Shown one piece after another: positions 34,204 through 43,013 of a DNA stretch of 64,000 nt; the first letter of the stretch is position 1; each line of letters begins with the position of its first letter. Where the stretch lies: the NCBI GenBank assembly GCA_963823735.1, contig CAWGMO010000004.1, positions 62,001-126,000 on the forward strand. Direction: 5' to 3'. The notes beneath the pieces were generated by a model. The model was not told where the DNA came from, ran no database searches, and saw only the letters and a program-made list of their open reading frames with translations. Origin of the DNA: Actinoallomurus sp963823735. GTDB taxonomy: Bacteria > Actinomycetota > Actinomycetes > Streptosporangiales > Streptosporangiaceae. The translations under genes were made by a program, and so were the position numbers.

Positions 34204-35535
34204 TCAGGCCGACGCGGCGAAGGCCTCCGTGAGGATGTCGAGGCCCTCGGTCAGCAGCTCGTCGGAGATGGCGAGCGGCGGCAGGAAACGCAGCACGTTC
34301 CCGTACGTGCCCGCCGTCAGGGTGACCAGGCCGGCGGTGTGGCAGGCCTTGCTCACGGCGGCGGTCAGCGCGGGGTCCGGGGTCTTGGCGGCCGGGTCGG
34401 AGACGAGCTCGACGGCGAGCATCGCGCCGCGCCCGCGTACGTCGCCGATCTGCGGGTGGCGGGCGGCGAGCTCCTTCAGGCGCGGGGCGACGATCGCCTC
34501 GATCTCGCGGGCGCGCGCGGGCAGGTCGTCGGCCTTCATGGTCTCGATCGCGCCGAGCGCGGCGGCGCAGGCCACCGGGTTACCGCCGTACGTGCCGCCG
34601 AGGCCGCCGGCGTGGACGGCGTCCATGATCGCGGCCCGGCCGGTGACCGCGGCCAGCGGCAGCCCGCCCGCGATGCCCTTGGCCGTGGTGATCAGGTCGG
34701 GCACGACGCCCTCGTGGTCGCAGGCGAACCAGTCGCCCGTACGGCAGAAGCCCGTCTGGATCTCGTCGGCGATGAGCAGCACGCCGTTGTCGCGGCACCA
34801 CGCGGCGACGCGCGCGAGGTAGCCGGGCGGCGGCACGACGAAGCCGCCCTCCCCCTGGATCGGCTCGATGATCACTGCCGCGGTGTTGTCCTCGCCGACC
34901 TGCGTGTGCACCTGGGACACGAACACCTCGAACGCCTCGTCGGCGCACGCGTCGGTGCCGGTCGGCCAGCGGTACGGGTACGCGGCGGGCACCCGGTAGA
35001 CCTCTCCCGCGAAGGGCCCGAAGCGGTGCTTGTAGGGCATGTTCTTCGCGGTGAGCGCCATGGTGAGGTTCGTACGCCCGTGGTAGGCGTGCTCGAACGC
35101 CACGACCGCGGGCCTGCCGGTGGCGGACCGCGCGATCTTCACGGCGTTCTCCACGGCCTCCGCGCCGGAGTTGAACAACGCCGACCGCTTCTCGTGACCA
35201 CCGGGCGTGAGCTCATTGAGCGCTTCGGCCACCTCGACGTACTCGGCGTACGGCGTGATCATGAAACAGGTGTGGGTGAAGTCGGCGGCCTGCCGCTGGA
35301 CCCGCTCGACCACGCGGGGCGCCGAGTTGCCGACCGTGGTGACGGCGATCCCGGAGCCGAAGTCGATGAGCTGGTTGCCGTCGACGTCCACGAGAATGCC
35401 GCCACCGGCCCGCTCGACGTAGATCGGCAGAGCCGTCGAGACACCGGAGGAGACCGCGGCGTTCTTACGCGCGTGCAACGCGGCGGAACGCGGGCCGGGG
35501 ATCGCGGTGTTCAGGACGCGGCTCTGCGGAATCAT
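34204..35535 (-). CDS. gabT: 4-aminobutyrate aminotransferase
   Basis: A 443-residue class III PLP aminotransferase. Landmarks are IDFGSGIAVTTVGN, SGAEAVENAVKIARSATGRPAVVAFEHAYHGRT, IIEPIQGEGGF, LLIADEIQTGFCRTG and the PLP lysine in ITTAKGIAGGLPL (about 286). The motif set and length match actinobacterial GabT, which converts GABA and 2-oxoglutarate to succinate semialdehyde and glutamate. Its ATG overlaps the stop of the cyclase-family gene by 4 bases, so the two are co-expressed. Confidence 0.93.
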   Translation of the reverse strand: MIPQSRVLNTAIPGPRSAALHARKNAAVSSGVSTALPIYVERAGGGILVDVDGNQLIDFGSGIAVTTVGNSAPRVVERVQRQAADFTHTCFMITPYAEYVEVAEALNELTPGGHEKRSALFNSGAEAVENAVKIARSATGRPAVVAFEHAYHGRTNLTMALTAKNMPYKHRFGPFAGEVYRVPAAYPYRWPTGTDACADEAFEVFVSQVHTQVGEDNTAAVIIEPIQGEGGFVVPPPGYLARVAAWCRDNGVLLIADEIQTGFCRTGDWFACDHEGVVPDLITTAKGIAGGLPLAAVTGRAAIMDAVHAGGLGGTYGGNPVACAAALGAIETMKADDLPARAREIEAIVAPRLKELAARHPQIGDVRGRGAMLAVELVSDPAAKTPDPALTAAVSKACHTAGLVTLTAGTYGNVLRFLPPLAISDELLTEGLDILTEAFAASA

Positions 35536-36266
35536 CGAAGTCCTCCCTGGTCAGGGCTATCACGGACAGGCGTTCGTGTGCCGGTGGTCTCCGCGTGATC
35601 GTACGCCGTCAGGTCGATCGCCACCGCTCGCGCCGGGGCGCCGTCGCCGCCGGTCAGGCGCAGGGGCAGGCACGAGATGAACGGCGGGAAGTCGATCAGC
35701 TCGAAACCGCGGAGGTTCTCGGCGATCACGCCGCCGGCCTCGGCGATCAGGCGGTGGGACGGGAAGCCTTCCCCAGGGTGTCCGTCGGCCGGGGTCTCGT
35801 CGATGCTGGGGGCGTCCAGCAGGAAGGTGCGCACGCCCAGGGACAGCAGGCGGCGGCAGGCCTCCGCGTCCAGGAAGGGATGGTCGAAGTACGTGTCGCC
35901 GCCGTACCGCTTCGACCAGCCGGTGTGCAGCAGGGCCAGGACGCCGGGTCTCAGCCTCGCCGCCGACGGGGCGATGATCTCCCAGGTGATCCGGGCGCGC
36001 GGGTCCAGGCCGGTGGCGTCAAGGATGACGCCCTCCCCGACGAACAGGGACAGGTCCACTTCGTCGATCCTCGTGCCGTCCTCGCGGAAGTGGTACGGGG
36101 CGTCGACGTGGGTGCCGGTCTGCGAGCCCATCGCCACGCTCAGCAGGTTGAAGCCGTCGGCGCCGATCGTGGCGGCGGGGTGGATCACCGGTGCCGGGTC
36201 GCCCGGGTACACCTGGGTCGAGGCCGACAGCGGGACCGACAGGTCGATGATGCGGCGGGCGTCCAC
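35532..36266 (-). CDS. cyclase-family metal hydrolase
   Basis: A 244-residue member of PF04199 with the intact metal motif GSQTGTHVDAPYHF (near residues 46-59) and typical DLSVPLSASTQVYPGDP N terminus. GTG at 36266 with GAAGGGAG in front is preferred over longer starts. Relatives hydrolyse N-formylkynurenine or other amides and lactones. Paired with gabT, it may release an amino-acid substrate from an acylated or cyclic precursor, for example opening a lactam; this is inference. It diverges from the SDR gene at 36352. Confidence 0.87.
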   Translation of the reverse strand: MDARRIIDLSVPLSASTQVYPGDPAPVIHPAATIGADGFNLLSVAMGSQTGTHVDAPYHFREDGTRIDEVDLSLFVGEGVILDATGLDPRARITWEIIAPSAARLRPGVLALLHTGWSKRYGGDTYFDHPFLDAEACRRLLSLGVRTFLLDAPSIDETPADGHPGEGFPSHRLIAEAGGVIAENLRGFELIDFPPFISCLPLRLTGGDGAPARAVAIDLTAYDHAETTGTRTPVRDSPDQGGLR

Positions 36267-36351
36267 GGTGTGCTCCCTTCCCTCGCCCCTGATGCTCTCG
36301 CAGACCCGGGGCCCGGCGGACGGCCGTACCCGGACCACCTAGGGTGGCTTG

Positions 36352-37164
36352 ATGGGATCCATGGGAAAAGCGGTGGTCACCGGGGCTTCGTCCGGGATCG
36401 GGGCCGTGTACGCCCGGCGGCTCGCCGAACAGGGGTGGGGCCTCACGCTCGTCGCCCGGCGGGCCGGACGGCTGGACGCTCTGGCCGGCGAGCTGCGCTC
36501 CGCGTACGGCACGGACGTACGGACGCTCGGCGCCGACCTCGGCGCCGCCGACGACCTCGGGCGTGTCGCGGCGGCCGTGGCCGAGGACGACGTGGACCTG
36601 CTGGTGAACAACGCCGGCGTCAACGGGTACGGCCCGTTCGCCGAGGTCGAGCCGGACCTGGCCCAGCGCGTCCTCACCGTGAACGTCACGGCCCCGACGC
36701 TGCTCACCCGCGCCGCGCTGCCGGGGATGCTGGCGCGCGGGCGCGGAGCGGTCGTCAACGTCGCGTCCCTGCTCGCCTTCGCGGGGTCGGAGCCGCCGGG
36801 CCGGTTGCCGGAGCGCGTCGTGTACGCCGGGACCAAGGGCTACCTCGTGACGTTCACGCGTACGCTCGCCGCCGAGCTGGGAGACTCCCCGGTCCGCGTC
36901 CAGGTGCTCTGCCCGGGGCTCACGGCCACCGAGTTCCACCTGACCCGCGGCGCGGAGTCCGTGCCCGGCGACCGCGAACGCGTCCACGACGACGGCGGCA
37001 TGGACTCCGCGGACGTCGTCACCGCCTCCTTGGAGGGCCTGGCCCGAAACGAGGTCGTCTGCGTGCCCGGCCTGTCCGACCCGGAGGCCGTGACGCGCCT
37101 GGTCGAAGCCGAGACCGGCCTGCGCGCCGCCAGCGGCCAGACCCTCGCCGCCCGCTACCGCTGA
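36352..37164 (+). CDS. SDR-family oxidoreductase
   Basis: A 270-residue SDR of the ketoacyl-reductase/YqjQ-like type: VVTGASSGIGAVYARRLAEQGWGLTLVARRAGRLDAL, LVNNAGVNGYGPF, the serine of NVASLLAF, and the catalytic YAGTKGYLV. ATG 36352 and ATG 36361 are both possible, and AGGGTGG lies ahead of the first. It is transcribed alone, away from the cyclase/gabT pair. The substrate is unknown. Confidence 0.88.
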   Translation: MGSMGKAVVTGASSGIGAVYARRLAEQGWGLTLVARRAGRLDALAGELRSAYGTDVRTLGADLGAADDLGRVAAAVAEDDVDLLVNNAGVNGYGPFAEVEPDLAQRVLTVNVTAPTLLTRAALPGMLARGRGAVVNVASLLAFAGSEPPGRLPERVVYAGTKGYLVTFTRTLAAELGDSPVRVQVLCPGLTATEFHLTRGAESVPGDRERVHDDGGMDSADVVTASLEGLARNEVVCVPGLSDPEAVTRLVEAETGLRAASGQTLAARYR

Positions 37165-37195
37165 CGGTTCTCAGGTCTCGAACGAGCCGGCGCCT

Positions 37196-38383
37196 TTACG
37201 TAGTAAGTGTGGCGGGCGAGGCCGTCAGCTCGCGTTCGACGTCGTAGCGCTGGATCCATGAGGCGTCGTCGACCAGTGACGACATTCCGCCGCCCTGGCC
37301 GCCCTGGCCGCCGGGGCTCAGGCGGAGCGAGCCGCCCTCCCGTGAGCCGATCTGGACCTGGGTCGTGTGCGGGCGCCGTACCGACTCGTACCGGCGGAGG
37401 GCGGACTCCACGTCACCCGGCGCCTCGTCCAGGCAGGTGGCGAGGGCGAGGGCGTCCTCGATGGCCTGGTTGGCGCCCTGGCCGTGGTGGGGCAGCATCG
37501 GGTGGGCCGCGTCGCCCAGGAGAGTGATCCGCCCCTTGGTCCAGGCCGTCAGGGGCTCGCGGTCGTACAGGGCCCAGCGGCGTACCTCGGTGAGGCCGTC
37601 CACCATCGCGCCCACGACCGGGTCCCAGCCGGCCAGGGCCTCGGCGACGTCGGCGCGCTCGCCCGGCAGGCTCCACGACTCCGGCGCGCCGCCGGCGTCC
37701 GGGACCACGGCGACGAACGTCAGCAGGCTCCCGGAGGCGACCGGGTAGCACAGCAGCTTCACCTCGGGCCCGGCCCAGACGAACATCGTGGCGGCGGGCA
37801 GCTCCAGTCCCTCGACCGGGATCAGCCCCCGGTACGCGCTCGTCCCGGAGAAGACCGGCTCGTCCGGGCCCGCCACCGCGCGGCGGACCACGGAGTGGAC
37901 GCCGTCGGCGCCGATCAGGACGTCCGCCTCGGCGGTGCCGCCGTCGTCGAACGTCAGGGTCACGCCGCCGCCGTGCTGCTCGAAGGCGGCGCAGCGGCGG
38001 CCGAGGTGGACGCTCCCGGACGGTACGCGTTCGGCCAGTACGCGGAGCAGGTCGGCGCGGTGGACGGTGTAGTACGGCGCGCCGTACTCGGCCGCCCACT
38101 CCTCGCCCATCGGCTGGCGGGTCAGGACCCGGCCGTCCTTCCACAGGCGGACTTCGAGCGCTTCGGGGCGTACGCCCAGCTCGTCGAGCCGGTCACCCAT
38201 GCCGAGACGGCGCAGGACCCGGCTGCCGTTGGAGCCGAGATGCAGGCCTACGCCGACGTCGCGCAGCGAGGGTGCCTGCTCATAGACGTCGACCTCGATG
38301 CCCTTCGCCGCCAGGGCGATCGCGGCGGTGAGCCCGCCGATCCCCGCTCCCAGCACCGCGACCCGGCACTTCGCTCCGCTCAT
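37196..38383 (-). CDS. FAD-dependent aromatic-ring monooxygenase
   Basis: A 395-residue group A flavin monooxygenase: N-terminal GxGxxG in VAVLGAGIGGLTAAIALAAKGIEVDVYEQ, the DG motif in LIGADGVHSVVR, and the GD/FAD motif in LLGDAAHPMLPHHGQGANQAIEDALAL. It is closest in layout to salicylate 1-hydroxylase, 3-hydroxybenzoate 6-hydroxylase and 6-hydroxynicotinate 3-monooxygenase. The tail has a glycine/glutamine run (SPGGQGGQGGG). GGGAGG precedes the ATG at 38383. It diverges from the small unknown gene at 38565. Confidence 0.88.
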   Translation of the reverse strand: MSGAKCRVAVLGAGIGGLTAAIALAAKGIEVDVYEQAPSLRDVGVGLHLGSNGSRVLRRLGMGDRLDELGVRPEALEVRLWKDGRVLTRQPMGEEWAAEYGAPYYTVHRADLLRVLAERVPSGSVHLGRRCAAFEQHGGGVTLTFDDGGTAEADVLIGADGVHSVVRRAVAGPDEPVFSGTSAYRGLIPVEGLELPAATMFVWAGPEVKLLCYPVASGSLLTFVAVVPDAGGAPESWSLPGERADVAEALAGWDPVVGAMVDGLTEVRRWALYDREPLTAWTKGRITLLGDAAHPMLPHHGQGANQAIEDALALATCLDEAPGDVESALRRYESVRRPHTTQVQIGSREGGSLRLSPGGQGGQGGGMSSLVDDASWIQRYDVERELTASPATLTT

Positions 38384-38492
38384 GCGCGCGCCCTCCCATG
38401 ACGACATTCGGAAGATTCTTTCGGCTGTTTCTATATCGCCCCTATAGCACTGACTGGATATTGACTGCCTGTCAGAAGGAACGTGAAAAATG

Positions 38493-38535
38493 TTGCACAA
38501 ATATCTTTGCACAACTATCTTTGTGTCAGTGATAC
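38493..38535 (+). promoter_or_regulatory. tandem 14-base repeats over a promoter
   Basis: TTGCACAAATATCT (38493-38506) and TTGCACAACTATCT (38507-38520) are near-identical 14-base direct repeats. A degenerate third unit, TTGTGTCAGTGATA, follows at 38521-38534. They are phased so that TTGCAC at 38493 and TATCTT at 38516 form a 17-base-spaced -35/-10 pair for the gene starting at 38565. The TTGCACA half-sites match those in front of the ArsR-family gene at 46843. Confidence 0.65.
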
Positions 38536-38564
38536 CCCTGCATGAACAAAGAGTCGGAGGCATC

Positions 38565-38990
38565 GTGAACGGTACGGACGACGTCGGTCCGTATCGCAGG
38601 CTGCCCCGGCTCCCCTACAGTCACTGGTCACTGCAGATCGGTACCGGCCATGACGACCGGCCGACGCTGAGGGTCTACACGCGGCAGAACGTCCTCGCCG
38701 ACGTCTCCGCGTCCATGCCCGGCGGCGCGCTCCTGCTGGGCGCGCGGCGTGGCATCAACGAAGGGCGCGCGTGGGCGCTCGCCTGGGGCCGCCTGCCGGA
38801 CGACGGCACCGACGAGGTGACGGTGACCTTCACGTCCGGCCTGCTGTCCTGGTGGCGGGCCACGGCGCCGACGCGCACGATCGCCGGGAGCTTCTGGGCG
38901 GCGGAGCTGTCAGGCACCTTCCGCTCGGTCGTCGTCTCCGCCGGCCCGGCGCAGGCGCGCGGCCTGCTCCACCGTTCCGACCACGCCTGA
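38565..38990 (+). CDS. small protein of unknown function
   Basis: A 141-residue soluble protein starting GTG 38565 behind GGAGG. I do not recognise the family. It is beta-rich with scattered tryptophans (SHWSLQIGTG, RAWALAWGRLP, LLSWWRATA) and has no signal peptide, membrane span or obvious catalytic motif. It stops 4 bases before the end of the convergent Ebo operon, and its repeat-bearing promoter shares half-sites with the ArsR-family regulator at the operon's other end. This suggests it is part of the same regulatory unit. Confidence 0.65.
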   Translation: MNGTDDVGPYRRLPRLPYSHWSLQIGTGHDDRPTLRVYTRQNVLADVSASMPGGALLLGARRGINEGRAWALAWGRLPDDGTDEVTVTFTSGLLSWWRATAPTRTIAGSFWAAELSGTFRSVVVSAGPAQARGLLHRSDHA

Positions 38991-38994
38991 GTGG

Positions 38995-40362
38995 CTACAG
39001 CCCGGCCAGGCGAAGGAGCAGCTCCTTCACCGAGGTGGCCGCGTACCGGTCGCCGTCCAGGGCCGGGTCGGAGCAGAGCAGCACCGGCCCGTCGTCCGGG
39101 TCCGCCGGCAGCCGGCCGTGACTGCCCCTGACACACGACGGGTCGAGCGGGACGACGTTCATCGCGTACCGCAGGCCGACCTTCTTGCGCGCGAGCGCCG
39201 CCGCCGCACGCGCCTTGGCCAGCCGGTCCGACGGGTCGAAGAACAGCTCGGCCGGGTCGTACCCCGGCTTGCGGTGGATCTCGACGAGCTTCGCGAAGTC
39301 CGGCGCCCGCCGGTCGTCCAGCCAGTAGTAGTAGGTGAACCACGCCTCGGGTTCGGCCACGGCCACGAGTTCGCCGGACCTCGGGTGGTCCAGGCCGTGT
39401 TCCTTCTTGCCGACCTCGTCGAGCAGCATGGCGACGCCGTCGAGGCCTTCCAGGGCCTCGGTGGCCGCGGCGACCGCCGCGGCGTCCTTACAGTAGATGT
39501 GGGCGACCTGGTGGTCGGCGACCGCGAAGGCGCGCGAGGTCCAGGTCGCGAGGTACTCCATGCCGTCCTGGGTGTGCACGTCGATCAGCCCGGCCTCGCG
39601 GAGCCGCCGGTTGATGTGCACGGGGGTGGTCACGGGCGTGATGCCGTACTCGCTGAGGGCCACGACCGTGGCGCCGGCCGCGCGCGCGTCGTCGAGCAGC
39701 GGCTTCAGCGCCCGGTCCAGCTCGGCCGCCGCCTTCGCCGCCTCCGGCCCGTGCGGACCGTACCGCTGGAGGTCGTAGTCCAGGTGCGGGACGTACACGA
39801 GGGTGAGGTCGGGTTCCTCGGCCGTGAAGACGTGCCGCGCCGCGTCGATGATCCACTGCGACGACGTGATGCCCGCTCCCGGGCCCCAGTAGGTGAACAG
39901 CGGGAACGGCCCGAACCTGCTCTCCAGCTCGTCGTGCAGGGCGGGCGGGTACGTGTAGCAGTCCTGGTCCTTGCGCCCGTCGGCGCGGTAGATGGGCCGG
40001 GGCGTGACGGTGAGGTCCACGTCGGCGCCCATGGCGTACCACCAGCAGATGTTGGCCACCTTGTAGCCGGGCTTCACGCGCCGCGCGGCCTGCCACAGCT
40101 TCTCGCCGCCGACCAGGGCCGCGTGCTGGCGCCAGAACAGCACGTCCCCGAGGTCGCGGAAGTACCAGCCGTTGCCGACGATCCCGTGCTCGGACGGCTC
40201 GGCGCCGGTGAGGAGGGTCGCCTGCGCCGAGCACGTGACGGCGGGCAGCACCGTGTCCAGCCGCGCCGTGCCGCCCTGGTCGCCGACGGCGGCGAGGTTC
40301 GGCATGTGCGGCAGCAGGCGCGGGGTCAGCCCGACCACATCCAGGACGACGAGGCGGTTCAC
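38995..40362 (-). CDS. eboF: EboF-type alkaline phosphatase superfamily protein
   Basis: A 455-residue nucleotide pyrophosphatase/phosphodiesterase-type member of the alkaline phosphatase superfamily. LVVLDVVGLT supplies the first metal Asp (Asp8), LPAVTCSAQATLLTG the nucleophile Thr43, and later His/Asp ligands occur in VYVPHLDYDLQRYGP and VALSEYGIT. GTG 40362 overlaps the stop of the EboE gene by 4 bases. In Ebo clusters this protein is one of six (EboA-F) needed to move a metabolite precursor across the inner membrane, as studied for scytonemin. It is the last gene of the operon. Confidence 0.83.
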   Translation of the reverse strand: MNRLVVLDVVGLTPRLLPHMPNLAAVGDQGGTARLDTVLPAVTCSAQATLLTGAEPSEHGIVGNGWYFRDLGDVLFWRQHAALVGGEKLWQAARRVKPGYKVANICWWYAMGADVDLTVTPRPIYRADGRKDQDCYTYPPALHDELESRFGPFPLFTYWGPGAGITSSQWIIDAARHVFTAEEPDLTLVYVPHLDYDLQRYGPHGPEAAKAAAELDRALKPLLDDARAAGATVVALSEYGITPVTTPVHINRRLREAGLIDVHTQDGMEYLATWTSRAFAVADHQVAHIYCKDAAAVAAATEALEGLDGVAMLLDEVGKKEHGLDHPRSGELVAVAEPEAWFTYYYWLDDRRAPDFAKLVEIHRKPGYDPAELFFDPSDRLAKARAAAALARKKVGLRYAMNVVPLDPSCVRGSHGRLPADPDDGPVLLCSDPALDGDRYAATSVKELLLRLAGL

Positions 40363-41516
40363 TCGATCTCCTTCAGTCCGAGCCCGACCAGGCGGCCGTG
40401 GGTCCAGGCCAGCTCGGCGGCGATTCCTTCGATGACGGCCGCGGGGCCCGCGGCGTCCGGCAGCACCGGCCAGGTGTAGGTCTCGACCTCCGCGTGGTCG
40501 GTGCGCGCGACCGGGCCGCCGAACAGGGCGTCCAGGGTCGCGGCCAGCTCCGTGCGCGTGGTGCCCAGGGACAGCACGTCGTCCGCGTGCACGGGCACGT
40601 GGAAGTGGACGCGCCACTCGTCCGTGCCCGGCAGCCCGCCCCCGAGCGCGTCGGACAGGTCGTCCGCGCCCATCACGGCTCCCCCGGCCCGCTCCCGTGT
40701 CTGATGGAGAAAGCGAGGCTCGTCGAGGCGGGCGAGCGAGCGGCGTGTCCGCTCGTCGTGCGGCGAGGTGGCCCGCAGCGCGCACGACACCTGCGTCTTC
40801 ACGACCGGAACGCCCGCCGCGGCGAGCCCGGCGAGGGCCGTTCCCGGCGACTCGTACCCGACCGCGAGGTGGCAGGCGTCCAGGCAGATCCCGAGCCGGC
40901 CGAGGTCCAGCCCGGCGAGCGCCTTCGTGACCTGGTCCGTACGCTCGGCGACGCAGCCCGGCTCCGGTTCGAGGCCGACCCGGATCTCACGGCCGGTACG
41001 CGACTCGATCTCGGCGAGCGAGCCCGCGAGGCGCATGAGGTTGCGCCGCGCCTCGTCGCGGCACGCCGGCGACCAGGGCGTACGCCACGCGAGCGGCAGC
41101 GTCGACACGCTGCCGCGCGCCGCGTCGGCGGGCAGCAGCTCCGCGAGCACACGGGCGCAGGCGACCGTGTAGTCCAGCCGCCGCCGCCGCGTCCAGTCGG
41201 GGTGGTAGACCTTCCCCTTCACCACCGGGTCCTGGAACCCGGTGTAGGGGAAGGCGTTGAGGGTCACGACCTCCAGGCCGCGGTGGGCGAGCTCGCGGCG
41301 CATCCGCGCGACCGCGGCGCGGTCGGCCGCGAGCGCCTCGGCCACGCCCGCCGCCAGCCACAGGCCGACGCCGAGCCGTGCCACGCCCAGCCGGTTCCTG
41401 ATCGGCTCCGCGTACGCGGCGAGCTGCCCGATGACGCCGTCGAGGTCCTGCGCGGCGTGCACGTTGGTGCAGTAGGCGAGATGGACGACGGTGCCGTCGG
41501 CGTGCCGGAACCGCAT
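40359..41516 (-). CDS. eboE: EboE-type metabolite traffic protein (sugar isomerase-like barrel)
   Basis: A 385-residue TIM-barrel protein matching EboE: HLAYCTNVHAAQDLDGVIGQLAAYAEPIRNRLG at the N terminus, VVTLNAFPYTGFQDPVVKGKVYHPDWTRRRRLDYT, IRVGLEPEPGCVAERTDQV, and ICLDACHLAVGYESP with the metal-binding Glu/Asp/His pattern of xylose-isomerase-like enzymes. It probably isomerises or binds the sugar-like moiety of the trafficked compound. It starts 2 bases before the end of the TatD-like gene upstream in the operon. Confidence 0.87.
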   Translation of the reverse strand: MRFRHADGTVVHLAYCTNVHAAQDLDGVIGQLAAYAEPIRNRLGVARLGVGLWLAAGVAEALAADRAAVARMRRELAHRGLEVVTLNAFPYTGFQDPVVKGKVYHPDWTRRRRLDYTVACARVLAELLPADAARGSVSTLPLAWRTPWSPACRDEARRNLMRLAGSLAEIESRTGREIRVGLEPEPGCVAERTDQVTKALAGLDLGRLGICLDACHLAVGYESPGTALAGLAAAGVPVVKTQVSCALRATSPHDERTRRSLARLDEPRFLHQTRERAGGAVMGADDLSDALGGGLPGTDEWRVHFHVPVHADDVLSLGTTRTELAATLDALFGGPVARTDHAEVETYTWPVLPDAAGPAAVIEGIAAELAWTHGRLVGLGLKEIE

Positions 41517-41518
41517 CG

Positions 41519-42373
41519 CTAGTCGCCGCCGCGCTTGACCGAGTTGCCGCTGAAGGTCGCGGACTCGTCGGGGCTGATCTCGTCGAGCTCCAGGCGCCCG
41601 CTCTGCCCGTAGAACTCGACGGGGTTCCGCCAGAAGACCCGGTCGACGTCGTCCTCGCCGAACCCGGCGGCGAGCATCGCGTCGGCGGTCTTCCGCGTCT
41701 TCAGCGGGTCGCTCTTCCCCCAGTCGGCGGCGGAGTTGACGAGCATCCGCTCGGTGCCGAACTCGGTGAGGATGCGGACCATCCGCTCCTCGCTCATCTT
41801 CGTCGCGGGGTAGACCGAGAAGCCCATCCAGCAGCCGCTCTCGGCGACGGTGGCCACGGTCACCTCGTTGAGGTGGTCGATGACGACCCGCTCCGGCGCG
41901 ATGCCGGACTCCCGCACCACGTCGATGGACCGCCTGGTGCCGGTGAGCTTGTCGCGGTGCGGCGTGTGCACGAGGGCGGGCAGGCCGTTCTCGACCGCGA
42001 GCGCGAGCTGGGCCGCGAACGCCTCGTCCTCCTCGGGCGTCATCGAGTCGAACCCGATCTCGCCGACCGCGACGACGCGGTCCTTGGCGAGGTACCTCGG
42101 GAGCACGTCGAGGACGCCGGTGAGGCGCGGGTCGTTGGCCTCCTTCGGGTTCAGCGCGATCGTGCAGTGATGGCGCACACCGAACTGCGCGGCGCGGAAC
42201 GGCTCCCAGCCGACCAGCCCGTCGAAGTAGTCGACGAAGCTGTGCACGCTCGTACGCGGCTGCCCCAGCCAGAAGGCCGGTTCGACGAGCGCGCGTATCC
42301 CGGCCTCGTACATCGCCTCATAGTCGTCCGTCGTCCGTGACGTCATGTGGACGTGCGGATCGAAGATGCGCAT
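41519..42373 (-). CDS. eboB: EboB-type TatD-like metal hydrolase
   Basis: A 284-residue amidohydrolase-fold protein of the TatD/EboB type: IFDPHVHMTSRTTDDYEAMYEAGI (HxH metal pair), HHCTIALNP, VVAVGEIGFDS (the conserved Glu), LVHTPHRDK and ERVVIDHLNE with further His ligands. ATG 42373 is supported by AGGAGG immediately upstream. The gene starts inside the last 56 bases of the EboA frame, so translation is coupled. It is expected to hydrolyse an ester or amide in the Ebo pathway. Confidence 0.87.
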   Translation of the reverse strand: MRIFDPHVHMTSRTTDDYEAMYEAGIRALVEPAFWLGQPRTSVHSFVDYFDGLVGWEPFRAAQFGVRHHCTIALNPKEANDPRLTGVLDVLPRYLAKDRVVAVGEIGFDSMTPEEDEAFAAQLALAVENGLPALVHTPHRDKLTGTRRSIDVVRESGIAPERVVIDHLNEVTVATVAESGCWMGFSVYPATKMSEERMVRILTEFGTERMLVNSAADWGKSDPLKTRKTADAMLAAGFGEDDVDRVFWRNPVEFYGQSGRLELDEISPDESATFSGNSVKRGGD

Positions 42374-43013
42374 CCGTTCCTCCTGTGGTCGGGGATCCAT
42401 GACGTTCGATCAGGGGCCGGACGTCCGGCGGCACGTCACGGCCCGCCGCGGTCCGCTCGCGTACGTAGTCGGCGAGCATGTCCGCGAGCCTCGCGTCGGC
42501 GCGCTCGGCCAGGCAGGCCGCGTCGCGGAGCGGTATCTCGCAGAACACCCACTTCAGGACGGCCTGCCGGTACGCGTCGTCGTCGAGGCGACGCCCGCCG
42601 TACGCGCCGAGGGCCCGGCGGATCAGCCGAGTGTCGTTGGTGCGCAGGGCGTCGCGTACGAGCGGCAGCGCGGCGTCCCCGATGCCCTCCAGCAGTGACA
42701 GCGCGCACAGGATGGCGCAGCGTTCGGCGGAGTCGCCGTGGCCGTACAGCTCCGACACGGCCGCGACGAGCTCGTCGCCGCTCAGGGGCAGGGCGGTGAC
42801 CAGCAGCGCGCGTACGGCCTCGTCGACCGTCCAGTCGCGGAAGGGCTCCTGGTCGTCGCCGAGCGGACCGCGCCCGCAGCGCCGCGCGGCGGCCGGGAAC
42901 AGGATGTCGATGGCGCCCGGGTCGAGGCGTACGCGCTCCCGCGACTCTTCCAGCCAGGTGAGGCCGGCCTCGTCCAGGCGTTCGGCGAGCGTCGCGCTCA
43001 GGGTGGTGATCAC
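42318..43013 (-). CDS. eboA: EboA domain protein
   Basis: The 231-residue product is mostly helical, with HEAT-like repeats (FRDWTVDEAVRALLVTALPLSGDELVAAVSELYGHGDSAERCAILCALSLLE, then LVRDALRTNDTRLIRRALGAYGGRRLDDDAYRQAVLKWVFCEIPLRD). This is the EboA family signature region. It has no catalytic motif and probably organises the other Ebo proteins. GTG 43013 overlaps the stop of the isomerase gene (GTGA), and its 3' end overlaps the EboB gene by 56 bases. Confidence 0.85.
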   Translation of the reverse strand: MITTLSATLAERLDEAGLTWLEESRERVRLDPGAIDILFPAAARRCGRGPLGDDQEPFRDWTVDEAVRALLVTALPLSGDELVAAVSELYGHGDSAERCAILCALSLLEGIGDAALPLVRDALRTNDTRLIRRALGAYGGRRLDDDAYRQAVLKWVFCEIPLRDAACLAERADARLADMLADYVRERTAAGRDVPPDVRPLIERHGSPTTGGTDAHLRSARPHDVTDDGRL